A stretch of DNA of 20,357 nucleotides from Candidatus Woesearchaeota archaeon (GCA_018303225.1 JAGVYO010000001.1:1-20357); one strand, 5' to 3'. Positions 12,693 through 19,880 are shown, counted from the first letter of the stretch. The notes: generated from the letters alone by a model not told the origin. Translations and numbers: made by a program.

Positions 12693-12702
12693 GATTAATA
12701 AC
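12693..12702 (+). promoter_or_regulatory. TATA box for the TrmJ-like gene
   Basis: GATTAATAAC centred ~28 nt before ATG 12725. A less canonical TATA, but correctly spaced for a leaderless start. Confidence 0.5.
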
Positions 12703-12724
12703 ACATTCTTTATTCTCAAACTCC

Positions 12725-13420
12725 ATGATAAGCGTCATATTGTTAGAGCCGCAAAAGGCCGGTAATGTCGGTGCCATTGCACGGGCCATGAAGAATTTCG
12801 GGCTGAAGGAACTCTTATTGATCAGTCCCAAATGCGATCCAAAAAGCAAAGAAGCCTTCGACCGGGCAAGCCATGCCGAAGATATCCTGAAGAAAGCCAA
12901 AATCATCCCTTATGCGCAGCTGAAAGAATTTGACTATGTCATCGGCACAACCGCTGTTCTTGGGACCGACTACAACATCCCAAGATTGCCGCTGGATCCG
13001 GAGCAATTGGGAAAAAGGCTGGCCGGCATGAAAGGGAAGATTGCGCTGGTGTTCGGCAGGGAGGACCACGGGCTGAGCAACAAAGAAATCAACGACTGCG
13101 ATTTCATCGTCACCATACCGGCCTCCAAGACATATACCACGCTGAACGTGGCCCATGCGGCTGCGATTGTCTTTTATGAGATCTTCAAGCATTCCGAAGG
13201 CAAAAAGAGCAACAGCCATATCGTCTTTGGCTCAGCGAAAGAGAAGGAAGTGACCTTAGATTACGTGCATCAGATATTGGACAAGATTGAGTTCTCGACG
13301 CCGGAGCAGAAAGCGACGCAGAAGATCGTCTGGAAACGTTTGCTGGGCAAGGCCATGCTGACCCGGCGGGAAGCATTTGCAGTAATCGGCTTCTTCAGAA
13401 AGGTGCTGAGAGGGAAGTAA
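12725..13420 (+). CDS. trmJ: SPOUT-family RNA 2'-O-methyltransferase, TrmJ-like
   Basis: A 231-residue SpoU/TrmH-class enzyme with the deep trefoil knot that binds S-adenosylmethionine. Motif 1 is PQKAGNVGAIARAMKNFG (9-26, with catalytic-type Asn14 and Arg20), motif 2 is LVFGREDHGLSNKEI (108-122) and motif 3 is IPASKTYTTLNVAHAAAIVFYE (131-152, read in parts). The FGxEdxGLs and T-LNvahA signatures are closest to TrmJ, which methylates the ribose of nucleotide 32 in tRNA. A C-terminal helical extension (about 160-231) may bind tRNA. TrmJ rather than a rRNA enzyme is probable, not proven. Ends flush against the convergent gene at 13421. Confidence 0.85.
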   Translation: MISVILLEPQKAGNVGAIARAMKNFGLKELLLISPKCDPKSKEAFDRASHAEDILKKAKIIPYAQLKEFDYVIGTTAVLGTDYNIPRLPLDPEQLGKRLAGMKGKIALVFGREDHGLSNKEINDCDFIVTIPASKTYTTLNVAHAAAIVFYEIFKHSEGKKSNSHIVFGSAKEKEVTLDYVHQILDKIEFSTPEQKATQKIVWKRLLGKAMLTRREAFAVIGFFRKVLRGK

Positions 13421-13741
13421 TCAAAGCGGAGAAACCTTTTCAAAGATTTTCTTTACCCGGTCGTTGCCGCGGGGCTGCGCGTTCGGTCCCAGCTCGTAAT
13501 AGATCTTTTCGGTCTCTGAGCCCCAACTGAAATTTCCTTTTTCCTTTTTCACGCCGTTGACCCTGAATTCGCCCAATTCGGTCCCCTTCTTGAGATGGTA
13601 GTAGATGGAGCGCATCGTGACCGGCGAGAAGAGGGTCTTGTAATGCCGGTAGATGTCATAGCCATAGCCGGCTTTCAATACATTGAGGATCTCCACAATG
13701 TTCGACCTAATCTCGGATTTCGTCGGGCGACCTTTGGGCAT
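13421..13741 (-). CDS. archaeal winged-helix-like protein, function unknown
   Basis: A 106-residue basic, soluble protein starting MPKGRPTKSEIRSNIVEIL. Residues 10-60 have the helix-turn-helix layout of PadR-like winged helices (GYGYDIYRHYKTLFSPVTMRSIYYHLKKG, with the recognition helix around VTMRSIYYHL). The C-terminal half (EFRVNGVKKEKGNFSWGSETEKIYYELGPNAQP) would be the wing plus extension. I take it for a conserved archaeal DNA-binding protein, but no ligand or target is known. TATA box CTTTTTAAAT (13772-13763) is 26 nt upstream. The divergent PspC gene is a candidate target purely by position. Confidence 0.7.
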   Translation of the reverse strand: MPKGRPTKSEIRSNIVEILNVLKAGYGYDIYRHYKTLFSPVTMRSIYYHLKKGTELGEFRVNGVKKEKGNFSWGSETEKIYYELGPNAQPRGNDRVKKIFEKVSPL

Positions 13742-13762
13742 AAGGGGGTGGATAAGCCGATG

Positions 13763-13818
13763 ATTTAAAAAGTTTTGGATTGCACATCGAAAAAGAGGAG
13801 TAGCAAAAATTTATAAAG
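13763..13818. promoter_or_regulatory. divergent promoters between the winged-helix gene and the pspC operon
   Basis: Minus TATA CTTTTTAAAT (13772-13763) serves the gene starting at 13741. Plus TATA TTTATAAAG (13810-13818) is ~27 nt before ATG 13840. The 98-base gap holds only these elements; both mRNAs should be leaderless. Confidence 0.65.
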
Positions 13819-13839
13819 GAGAAATCATTCTAAGAATCA

Positions 13840-14037
13840 ATGGTCAGAAAGCGGTTATACCGCAGCCGCACGAACCGTGTGCTGGGCGGTATATGCGGCG
13901 GCTTGGGAGAGTATTTGGACATAGACCCGACGGTTATCCGGCTCGTTTGGGTCGTGATCGTGATCTTCACCGGCATTGTTCCGGGAATCCTCGCGTACCT
14001 CCTGCTCCTGCTGATCGTTCCTGAAAAAAAGAGCTAA
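13840..14037 (+). CDS. PspC-domain membrane protein
   Basis: A 65-residue minimal PspC protein. Basic N-terminus MVRKRLYRSRTNR, then the family signature VLGGICGGLGEYLDIDPTVIRLVWVV and one C-terminal transmembrane helix (about 36-59) ending VPEKKS. In bacteria PspC is part of the membrane-stress (phage-shock) response; archaeal single-domain PspC proteins are common but uncharacterised. The next gene starts one base after the stop, so the two are likely co-translated. Leaderless start with TATA at -27. Confidence 0.93.
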   Translation: MVRKRLYRSRTNRVLGGICGGLGEYLDIDPTVIRLVWVVIVIFTGIVPGILAYLLLLLIVPEKKS

Positions 14038-14038
14038 C

Positions 14039-14635
14039 ATGGCAGATGTGCGGAAGATTGCAATAATTTTCGTGATTGCTGTATTGTTCGCTATTTTCGT
14101 TTTCACTTCTCTGGCAGCGGTCTATCCGGAACCTGACCGGACAGAATACTGCGACGATTTTTCAACCCGGGCAGAACCCATCGCCATCAAAGAGCAGGCA
14201 GCTGCAGGCTGTCCTGTCGTGGATTGCCCGGATGTGGAAAAGCCTTCTGTGGAAGAGCAGCGGCAATGCCAGGACTTTGGAGGCTATATCCAGTGGGACT
14301 ACGACAAGAAAGGCTGCCCGGAAACCTACAAATGCAACTGCCATTCTGACTATATGTCAGCGCTTGAGCAGCACAACCTCATCTCGTTTGTCATCTCTTC
14401 CATCCTCGCCCTGATCGCCATCGCTGTGGGCCTGTTCCTGCCAAAACAGAGCAATACCATGCACGAATGGATGGGCACGGGGTTCATGATCGGCGGTTTG
14501 TTCGCGCTGTTCTTCAGCACCGTCCGCTATTTCGGCGACCTGCACCGGTACCTGCGGCCTGCTGTGATTCTTGCTGAACTGCTCATTGTCATCTATATTT
14601 CTTACCGAAAGCTGGGAAAGAAAAAGCTGGAATGA
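14039..14635 (+). CDS. 4-TM membrane protein with Cys-rich extracytoplasmic domain
   Basis: A 198-residue protein of unrecognised family. TM1 (6-27) is followed by an external ~85-residue loop with seven Cys (38, 58, 63, 77, 93, 99, 101), including GGYIQWDYDKKGCPETYKCNC (81-101, read in parts). Three more TM segments follow (114-134, 144-164, 174-189) and a basic cytoplasmic tail (RKLGKKKLE). The spacing suggests a disulfide-stabilised small domain on the outer face. Co-transcribed with PspC and overlapping the TrmG10-like gene by ATGA, so it belongs to a three-gene operon. Function unknown. Confidence 0.8.
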   Translation: MADVRKIAIIFVIAVLFAIFVFTSLAAVYPEPDRTEYCDDFSTRAEPIAIKEQAAAGCPVVDCPDVEKPSVEEQRQCQDFGGYIQWDYDKKGCPETYKCNCHSDYMSALEQHNLISFVISSILALIAIAVGLFLPKQSNTMHEWMGTGFMIGGLFALFFSTVRYFGDLHRYLRPAVILAELLIVIYISYRKLGKKKLE

Positions 14636-15597
14636 GAACGGTCTTTCTTCTCGAGAAGACGAACCTTGCGCTGGCAGAAGCCGAAGCGCTGTCGTTAATC
14701 AATGGGAAGAAGATCGAACGCGATGAGAATCTCCTGGTTGCGGAGAACTCCTCAAAAGAGGCCCTGAAGCGGCTTGCATTCACGTCAAAAGCGTATCGAT
14801 TTCTGTTTTCCTGTCCGCCCAAAAATCTGATAAAGGAGATGAAATCCTTTAACTGGGATTCCATCTATAAAAAGAACTTTTCATTGCGCATGGTGAACCT
14901 TTCCAGCAAAAAAACAGGGCTTAAAGAGAAAGAACTGGCCGGCTTCATCTGGCGGAGCGTGGAAAAGCCAAAGGTGGATCTGGAAAAGCCAAAAACAGCG
15001 ATTGAGTTTCTAATCCTGGAAGATAAAATTGTAGGCGGCCTGCTGATATCCAGGAACAAAGGAGAATTTGAGCAGCGCAAAGCGCACAAGCGGCCTGCGC
15101 ATCATCCGACATCCCTCCATCCAAAACTGGCGCGGTGCATGGTGAACCTGACGGGTGCCACGAAAGGGGAAACAGTGGTTGATCCGTTCTGCGGCTCGGG
15201 AGGCATTCTCATCGAAGCCGGATTGATGGGATTAAAAGCCGTTGGCTGCGATATCGACAAACGGCTATTGGAAAAGGCGCGGATCAATCTGGCGCATTAT
15301 AAGATCAGGAATTTTAAATTGATACGAAGGGATGCGCTGAAGATGAAGGAAAAGGCGGATTATCTCGTCACAGATTTGCCGTATGGAAGAAATACAGAGG
15401 TCAAGGAGCCGGAAAAGCTGTACGGCAGTTTTCTTAAAAAACTGAGGAAGGTGTTGGGAAAGAGGGCAGTTGTCTCATTTCCAGACTCAATCCCTTACCG
15501 GAAGCTGATTGTGAAGAATAAATTAAAATTAAAGAATTCATTTGAATGGTACCTCCACAAGTCGCTGAGCAAACGGATATGCGTGATTGAGAGATGA
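14632..15597 (+). CDS. TrmG10/Trm11-like tRNA guanosine-10 N2-methyltransferase
   Basis: A 321-residue protein: N-terminal THUMP-like RNA-binding region (about 1-145) followed by a Rossmann methyltransferase. RPAHHPTSLHPKLARCMVNL (154-173) and the SAM-binding motif DPFCGSGGILIEA (184-196) are those of the Trm11/TrmG10 branch. The catalytic motif is TDLPYGRNT (247-255), a DLPY variant of the usual N/D-P-P-Y, common in this branch. Such enzymes make m2G or m2,2G at tRNA position 10. The adjacent motif with CDIDK (206-210) binds the SAM ribose. ATGA overlap with the Cys-rich membrane gene couples their translation, an odd pairing. The exact product (mono- or dimethyl) is not decidable from sequence. 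Confidence 0.88.
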   Translation: MRTVFLLEKTNLALAEAEALSLINGKKIERDENLLVAENSSKEALKRLAFTSKAYRFLFSCPPKNLIKEMKSFNWDSIYKKNFSLRMVNLSSKKTGLKEKELAGFIWRSVEKPKVDLEKPKTAIEFLILEDKIVGGLLISRNKGEFEQRKAHKRPAHHPTSLHPKLARCMVNLTGATKGETVVDPFCGSGGILIEAGLMGLKAVGCDIDKRLLEKARINLAHYKIRNFKLIRRDALKMKEKADYLVTDLPYGRNTEVKEPEKLYGSFLKKLRKVLGKRAVVSFPDSIPYRKLIVKNKLKLKNSFEWYLHKSLSKRICVIER

Positions 15598-15634
15598 GGC
15601 CCATGGTTTCCCCTGGATTTTTCCGACATACCTC

Positions 15635-15665
15635 TTTTTTGTTTTCCGTTGTCCAAATCTTTTTT
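15635..15665 (+). terminator. two oligo-T tracts ending the pspC-trmG10 operon
   Basis: Six T residues at 15635-15640 and six at 15660-15665 in the 109-base gap downstream of the methyltransferase gene, before the next TATA box. Fits archaeal T-tract termination. Confidence 0.5.
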
Positions 15666-15673
15666 CTCGAAAG

Positions 15674-15684
15674 GTTAATATAGG
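15674..15684 (+). promoter_or_regulatory. TATA box for the voltage-sensor-like gene
   Basis: GTTAATATAGG centred ~28 nt before ATG 15707, resembling the TTTAAATAGG and TTTATATAGG cores elsewhere in the window. Confidence 0.6.
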
Positions 15685-15706
15685 TACTTTTCAAGGATAG
15701 GGAACC

Positions 15707-16249
15707 ATGAAACCGTGGATGCATAAGGTAGAGGTGTGGGTGGACAGGAGCATCCCTTACCTCCTGGTTGTGCTGGGAGCCATCATCCTTGGGGAGATTT
15801 TCTTCCATGAGCAAGTCGCGCCCTATGCATTGTATATGGATATAGCGGACGGATTCGTTATTTTCGTATTTGTCCTGGACCTGATATTCAAGTGGATACG
15901 GATACGAAACTTCAAGCGGTTCCTGAAGGAAAGCTGGCTGGACATCATCGCTGTATTTCCGTTTTTTCTCTTCTTCCGCCTGTTCGAGGGCTTTGCCGCC
16001 TTGATTGTGTCTCCCGAAGGGCTTGTGCAGGGGCAGAAGATCCTGCACGAAAGCCTGGAAGTGGAGAAGGAAGTTTCGCGCGTCGTAAGGGAAGCCGAGA
16101 AAGTGGGAAGCATCAGCCGCAGCGAGCGGTTTGTCCGGTTTCTGAGGCCTATCACGCGGCTGCCCCGTTTTTTGAAGGCCACTCCTTTCTTCGAGCGCCC
16201 CACCGGAGACCACCATCCCCATGACCCGGAGAAAAGAAGATCTCGTTAG
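15707..16249 (+). CDS. voltage-sensor-like membrane protein without a pore domain
   Basis: A 180-residue protein with three clear hydrophobic segments: about 16-34, 45-64 and 78-101. The stretch DGFVIFVFVLDLIFKWIRIRNFKRFLKESWLDIIAVFPF resembles S2-S3 of voltage-gated channels (acidic Asp58 in S2, Asp79 in the S3 WLDIIAV, PF at its end). A charged helical linker (103-138) follows, then a basic repeat with Arg141, 144, 147, 151, 154 and Lys157, roughly every third residue, as in an S4 helix. No pore loop or selectivity filter follows; the C-terminus is hydrophilic. Homology to the ion-transport family is likely, but the S4 assignment is tentative. Overlaps the PCMT start by 29 bases. Confidence 0.65.
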   Translation: MKPWMHKVEVWVDRSIPYLLVVLGAIILGEIFFHEQVAPYALYMDIADGFVIFVFVLDLIFKWIRIRNFKRFLKESWLDIIAVFPFFLFFRLFEGFAALIVSPEGLVQGQKILHESLEVEKEVSRVVREAEKVGSISRSERFVRFLRPITRLPRFLKATPFFERPTGDHHPHDPEKRRSR

Positions 16250-16850
16250 GTATTGGAAGGACTCCAAACTGATCACGGATGAAAAGCTGCTGAATGCATT
16301 TTCGGCGGTTCCCCGGGAAGCGTTTATTCTGCCGGAATATCTGGATCAGGCCTATGGCGATTATCCGCTCCCGATCGGCCACGGGCAGACCATTTCGCAG
16401 CCCACTACTGTGATGCTGATGATCCAGACCCTTGAGCTGAGGAAGACCGACAAGGTGCTGGAGGTGGGTGCCGGATCGGGGTATTGCGCCGCCATCATGT
16501 CCAGATTGTGCAAGAAGGTAATCACCACTGAAATCATTCCCGAGCTCTGCAATTACGCAAAAGAGAATATACTGCGATTGAAGCTGAAAAATGTGGAGGT
16601 GGTATGCCATGACGGCAGCAAGGGCTACGAAAAGGAAGCTCCGTACGACAAGATCATGGTGACTGCGGCATGCCCCGGAATCCCGGATCCACTTATTGCC
16701 CAGCTCAAAGAAAACGGCGTCATTGTCGCCCCTGTGGGCGGCTCTTTCGGCCAGGAGATGATCAAAGGGATCAAGAAAAAGGGAAAATTGATGACGAAGA
16801 ATTTAGGCGAGTTTATGTTCGTTCCCCTCAAGGGCGAACATGGATTCTGA
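16221..16850 (+). CDS. pcm: protein-L-isoaspartate O-methyltransferase
   Basis: A 209-residue cytosolic enzyme that methylates isoaspartyl residues in damaged proteins to start their repair. LPIGHGQTISQPTTV (50-64) is the PCMT substrate-binding signature, EVGAGSGYCAA (81-91) is the SAM motif I, and ITTEIIPEL contains the motif II acid. The C-terminal VAPVGG is also family-typical. Length is normal for archaea. The start lies 29 bases inside the preceding gene; no later Met or Shine-Dalgarno gives a complete domain, so the overlap is probably real and the pair co-transcribed. The 3' end overlaps the convergent sugar kinase by 23 bases. Confidence 0.95.
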   Translation: MTRRKEDLVRYWKDSKLITDEKLLNAFSAVPREAFILPEYLDQAYGDYPLPIGHGQTISQPTTVMLMIQTLELRKTDKVLEVGAGSGYCAAIMSRLCKKVITTEIIPELCNYAKENILRLKLKNVEVVCHDGSKGYEKEAPYDKIMVTAACPGIPDPLIAQLKENGVIVAPVGGSFGQEMIKGIKKKGKLMTKNLGEFMFVPLKGEHGF

Positions 16851-17808
16851 CGGGCGCTTTCTTAAGGATGCGCAGGGCTTCTTTATACGTGAGGAGTTTA
16901 TTTTTTGCCCCGTGATGCTGGATGACGGACTCGGCGTTGGTGACCGCCATTTTAAGCGCAAATTCGATGCTTTTCTTTTTGAGCCAGCCGGAAAGGAACG
17001 AGGCGGCAAAGGCGTCTCCGGCACCGGTGGTCTCTACTACCCTTATGTTGTGCGGCAATGCCGTATAGAATCTCTTCCCGTCGAACGCGGCTGCGCCTTT
17101 TTTTCCATCTGTGATGACTGCTATTTTCGGCCCTAACCTGTTTATTTTCTTCAGAAGTTCCTGAATTTCCCCTTCACCTACCAGGTCAGCGGCCTCCTCT
17201 TTGTTCAGGACAAAGAGGTCAGTTCGCTTGAGTATGTTTTTCAGGTAGTTAGCGCCTTTTTTGGCCAGATAGGAGCTGGCATTGAACGCAATTTTTATTT
17301 TATTTTTTTCTGCAAACAACGCCAATTTCTCCAGGGTCTGAAAGGATTTGCCGAGCATGGAAGAGAAGTAGAACCATCTTGTTTTGAGTTTCTTCAGCGG
17401 CACTTCGCTGAATTCAAGATCGTCGTTGGCCCCCTTATAGGCGAGGATGGTGCGGTCGTGCTCGATGGAATCCAGGATGATGGAATAGCCGCCGTGGATG
17501 TTTCCGCGGACAGCCAATGGGATGACTTTCTCTTTCTTCAGATCCTTAAGGATGAATTCGGAATTCTCGTCGTTTCCGAGCTTGCCGAGCCAAGCCACCT
17601 TGTGGCCCATTCTTGAAAAAGCGACGGCCGTATTGGTCCCGCCGCCGCCGGTGGTGAACTCAAGGTCTTCTATCAGAATCTTGGCGCCGGTCGGATACGC
17701 CAGAAGGTCTGTTTCGCCCCTGCTGTCCATTATCTTGATCAGCTCTGAGAATTTTGTTTTCGCGAACACGTCCAGGGTGGCGGAGCCTACGCTGATTACA
17801 TCGTACAT
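16828..17808 (-). CDS. PfkB/ribokinase-family sugar or nucleoside kinase
   Basis: A 326-residue kinase of the ribokinase superfamily, which phosphorylates a hydroxymethyl group of a sugar or nucleoside using ATP. N-terminal MYDVISVGSATLDVFAKT, the substrate-side glycine motif TGGGGTNTAVAFSRMG (53-68) and the C-terminal catalytic TTGAGDAFAASFLSG (260-274, base Asp265) are all present. Mid-protein NKEEAADLVG (202-211) is typical. Length is normal. The substrate cannot be assigned from motifs; ribose, adenosine or 2-keto sugar types are all possible, and no metabolic genes are adjacent. TATA box on the minus strand ~28 nt upstream. Confidence 0.9.
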   Translation of the reverse strand: MYDVISVGSATLDVFAKTKFSELIKIMDSRGETDLLAYPTGAKILIEDLEFTTGGGGTNTAVAFSRMGHKVAWLGKLGNDENSEFILKDLKKEKVIPLAVRGNIHGGYSIILDSIEHDRTILAYKGANDDLEFSEVPLKKLKTRWFYFSSMLGKSFQTLEKLALFAEKNKIKIAFNASSYLAKKGANYLKNILKRTDLFVLNKEEAADLVGEGEIQELLKKINRLGPKIAVITDGKKGAAAFDGKRFYTALPHNIRVVETTGAGDAFAASFLSGWLKKKSIEFALKMAVTNAESVIQHHGAKNKLLTYKEALRILKKAPVRIHVRP

Positions 17809-17830
17809 GCCCCTTATTTTGGGGCTAAGC

Positions 17831-17880
17831 CTATTTAAATCTTGTTCTCAACGAATTGCCAAACCAAAATTTTATATAGG
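17831..17880. promoter_or_regulatory. divergent promoters for the sugar kinase and the lgt operon
   Basis: Minus ATTTAAATAG (17840-17831) is ~28 nt from the kinase ATG at 17808. Plus TTTATATAGG (17871-17880) is ~26 nt from ATG 17901. Both are followed by GGCT-type sequence, and both mRNAs are predicted leaderless. Confidence 0.65.
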
Positions 17881-17900
17881 CTGCCAACGAATGAAAGGGC

Positions 17901-18642
17901 ATGAAAAAGGGATGGCTGCATAAGAATCTTTACGGAGATGTATTCTCCGCAGTTGGGAAGAACCTTCCGCTCGTGGGGGGTACGGTACTGCTGGACATCC
18001 TGTTCTTTTTCGTGTTGTATTTCCTGCAGCGTTCGATGTCTGCCCTTGTGCCTTCCCTGCCTGCATCCGGCGGCATCGCACTGAGTTTCAGCGTCATCGC
18101 TGTCATGCTCCTCGTCGCTCTTCAAGTACAGTGTGCTGCACCTCATCCGGAAGATGGAAAAAAATAGCGAGTTGGATTTCAGGATGCTGTCCCGGTTTTA
18201 CGGGATGAACCTTCTCCTCATGGCCATCTTCATGGCTGTTTATCTTGCCATCGGCGGCATCCTGCAGAGCGGATTGCGTCCGGAATTCCTCCAAATTATG
18301 GCCATTGTCCTGTCGGTTATTTTTTTCTTGTTTACCTACACCTGGCTGAACATCACTCATTCGCTGTTTGCCGCTTCCTGGAAAACAGAAGGGGTCTTGC
18401 GGAAGAGTCTTTCCATCCTGTTCCGGAAAATTCCCTTCTATGCAAGCGTATTTGTGTTCAGCACCGCAGTCCTGTTGGGGTTCGGAATCGCTTATTATCT
18501 CGCGGGCATGGGGCTGCAGAAATTCGGATGGGATGTGCAGATATTTGTCCAGATCTTTACGGTGTTGAACGTGATTGTGTTTTACGGCCTGCTTGTCCTA
18601 AACCGCATCGGATTCTACCGCTCTTTCAGCAAGGGGGAGTAG
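17901..18642 (+). pseudogene. multi-pass membrane protein interrupted by a frameshift
   Basis: Two open frames look like one gene broken by a +1 shift. Frame A from ATG 17901 encodes a helix LPLVGGTVLLDILFFFVLYF and a second helix starting SFSVIAVMLLVAL, then ends in an unnatural hydrophilic tail at 18167. Frame B (from GTG 18133 or earlier) encodes FKYSVLHLIRKMEK and further TM segments (about 18201-18280, 18290-18350, 18440-18515, 18545-18610) up to the stop at 18642. Switching frames at about 18117-18121, by skipping one base, joins ...LLVAL to FKYSVLHLI in a natural helix-then-amphipathic order. This could be a sequencing error, a real mutation, or two small genes. The family is not recognised. 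The lgt ATG follows the stop directly. Confidence 0.65.
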
Positions 18643-19428
18643 ATGTTTTACCACTCCATCGACCCGGTATTGTTCCGGATAGGGCCGCTGGAAGTGAGGT
18701 ACTACGGCATCATCTATGTGCTGGGTTTCATCATCGCGTATTTCATGATCCAGCATCTGGCACGGAAGCGGGAGATGGGGCTAAGCAAAGATGACCTCTC
18801 TGATTTAATTTTTTATGAACTGATCGGCGTTGTGATCGGTGCACGATTGTTTTACGTTGTTTTCTATAATATGGTGTATTATCTCCAAAAGCCGCTGGAG
18901 GTGTTTGCAGTATGGCACGGCGGCCTCAGTTTTCATGGCGGCCTTGCAGGGGCTATCGTGGCTGCGTATTGGTTCTCCCGGAAAAAGAAATTTGATTTGC
19001 TGGCACTGGCTGATATCGTTGTGATCCCGGCTGCGCTGGCATTGGCATTGGGAAGAATCGGGAACTTCCTAAACGGAGAGCTGGTGGGCAGGATTACAAC
19101 GGTCCCATGGGCTGTCCAATTTCAGGGATACGAAGGCTTCCGCCATCCGTCCCAATTGTACGAATCAGCCAAGAATTTCATCATCTTCGGCGTGTTGTGG
19201 TACCTGAAAGAGAAGAAGCTACCGAAAGGGATGCTGTTCTGGACATTTACGCTCCTATACAGCGTGCTGCGCTTCTTCATTGAGTTCGTGCGCGAGCCGG
19301 ATTCGCAGCTTGGATTTATTGTTTTTAATTTGACCATGGGGCAGTTATTGAATGTCGCAATGCTGATCGTGGCTTTGTTTTTCATATTTAACTTGTATAA
19401 GAAGTCCGCTAAAATCCAGACGGCATAA
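18643..19428 (+). CDS. lgt: bacterial-type prolipoprotein diacylglyceryl transferase
   Basis: A 261-residue, roughly seven-TM membrane enzyme that transfers a diacylglyceryl group to the lipobox Cys of prolipoproteins. All Lgt hallmarks are here: RYYGIIYVLG (19-28), WHGGLSFHGG (91-100, His98), the signature GRIGNFLNGELVGR (137-150, with Arg138, Asn141, Glu146), FRHPSQLYES (166-175) and LRFFIEFVREPDSQLG (209-224, Arg210, Glu214). Length fits the bacterial family. Known archaeal lipoprotein enzymes in haloarchaea are a different family, so this is probably a gene acquired from bacteria. Its start abuts the upstream stop (TAGATG), and the next gene, 3 bases away, encodes a likely substrate. Confidence 0.95.
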   Translation: MFYHSIDPVLFRIGPLEVRYYGIIYVLGFIIAYFMIQHLARKREMGLSKDDLSDLIFYELIGVVIGARLFYVVFYNMVYYLQKPLEVFAVWHGGLSFHGGLAGAIVAAYWFSRKKKFDLLALADIVVIPAALALALGRIGNFLNGELVGRITTVPWAVQFQGYEGFRHPSQLYESAKNFIIFGVLWYLKEKKLPKGMLFWTFTLLYSVLRFFIEFVREPDSQLGFIVFNLTMGQLLNVAMLIVALFFIFNLYKKSAKIQTA

Positions 19429-19431
19429 ACC

Positions 19432-19863
19432 ATGATAAAGAAGCTTATTTTCATAATGGTCCTTTTACTGGCAGGCTGTACGAAAAGCGAATGGAGCACC
19501 GTGACCTTGCTGGCCGACGGAAAGGAGATTCCGGTGCAAGTGGAGATTGCCGATGAAGCTGCGGAATGGCAGCAAGGCCTCATGTTCAGGGAGGAATTGG
19601 GTGCTGATAAAGGCATGCTGTTCATCTTTGGGGAGGAGATGACGCAGCGCTTCTGGATGAAGAATACACTGATTCCGTTGGATATGGTATTCATTGATGC
19701 GGACAATGTAATTGTAGACATCCAGGAAGCCGAGCCGTGCAGGACGGAAAGCTGCATCGTGTATGTCTCTGCGGCGCCTGCGCAATACGTGCTGGAAGTG
19801 AATAAGGGGTTCAGCAAAGAGAACGGGATTAATGTGGGTGATTTACTAATCCTTGAAAAATGA
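19432..19863 (+). CDS. DUF192 family lipoprotein
   Basis: A 143-residue exported protein. The N-terminus MIKKLIFIMVLLLAGC is a lipoprotein signal: basic start, hydrophobic core and lipobox LAGC with Cys16 as the lipidation site. The mature part is a DUF192 domain (about 24-142). It contains the family hallmarks GLMFREEL, GMLFIF, FWMKNTLIPLDMVFID and YVLEVNKGF. DUF192 proteins are small beta-barrel-like proteins of unknown function. Start is 3 bases after the lgt stop, so the enzyme and this predicted substrate are made from one mRNA. The two Cys at 103 and 109 (PCRTESC) could form a disulfide outside the cell. Confidence 0.92.
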   Translation: MIKKLIFIMVLLLAGCTKSEWSTVTLLADGKEIPVQVEIADEAAEWQQGLMFREELGADKGMLFIFGEEMTQRFWMKNTLIPLDMVFIDADNVIVDIQEAEPCRTESCIVYVSAAPAQYVLEVNKGFSKENGINVGDLLILEK

Positions 19864-19870
19864 GTAAAAA

Positions 19871-19880
19871 AATTTATAAA
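19871..19880 (+). promoter_or_regulatory. TATA box for the last gene
   Basis: AATTTATAAA centred ~39 nt before ATG 19915, giving a ~13-nt leader. In that leader GGTG (19904-19907) can pair with CACC (19911-19914), directly before the ATG. Confidence 0.65.

Noticed and set aside
15434..16276. A 280-codon minus-strand open frame spanning the methyltransferase/voltage-sensor junction
   Set aside because: Crosses an intergenic terminator and promoter and is antisense to two genes with recognisable features.
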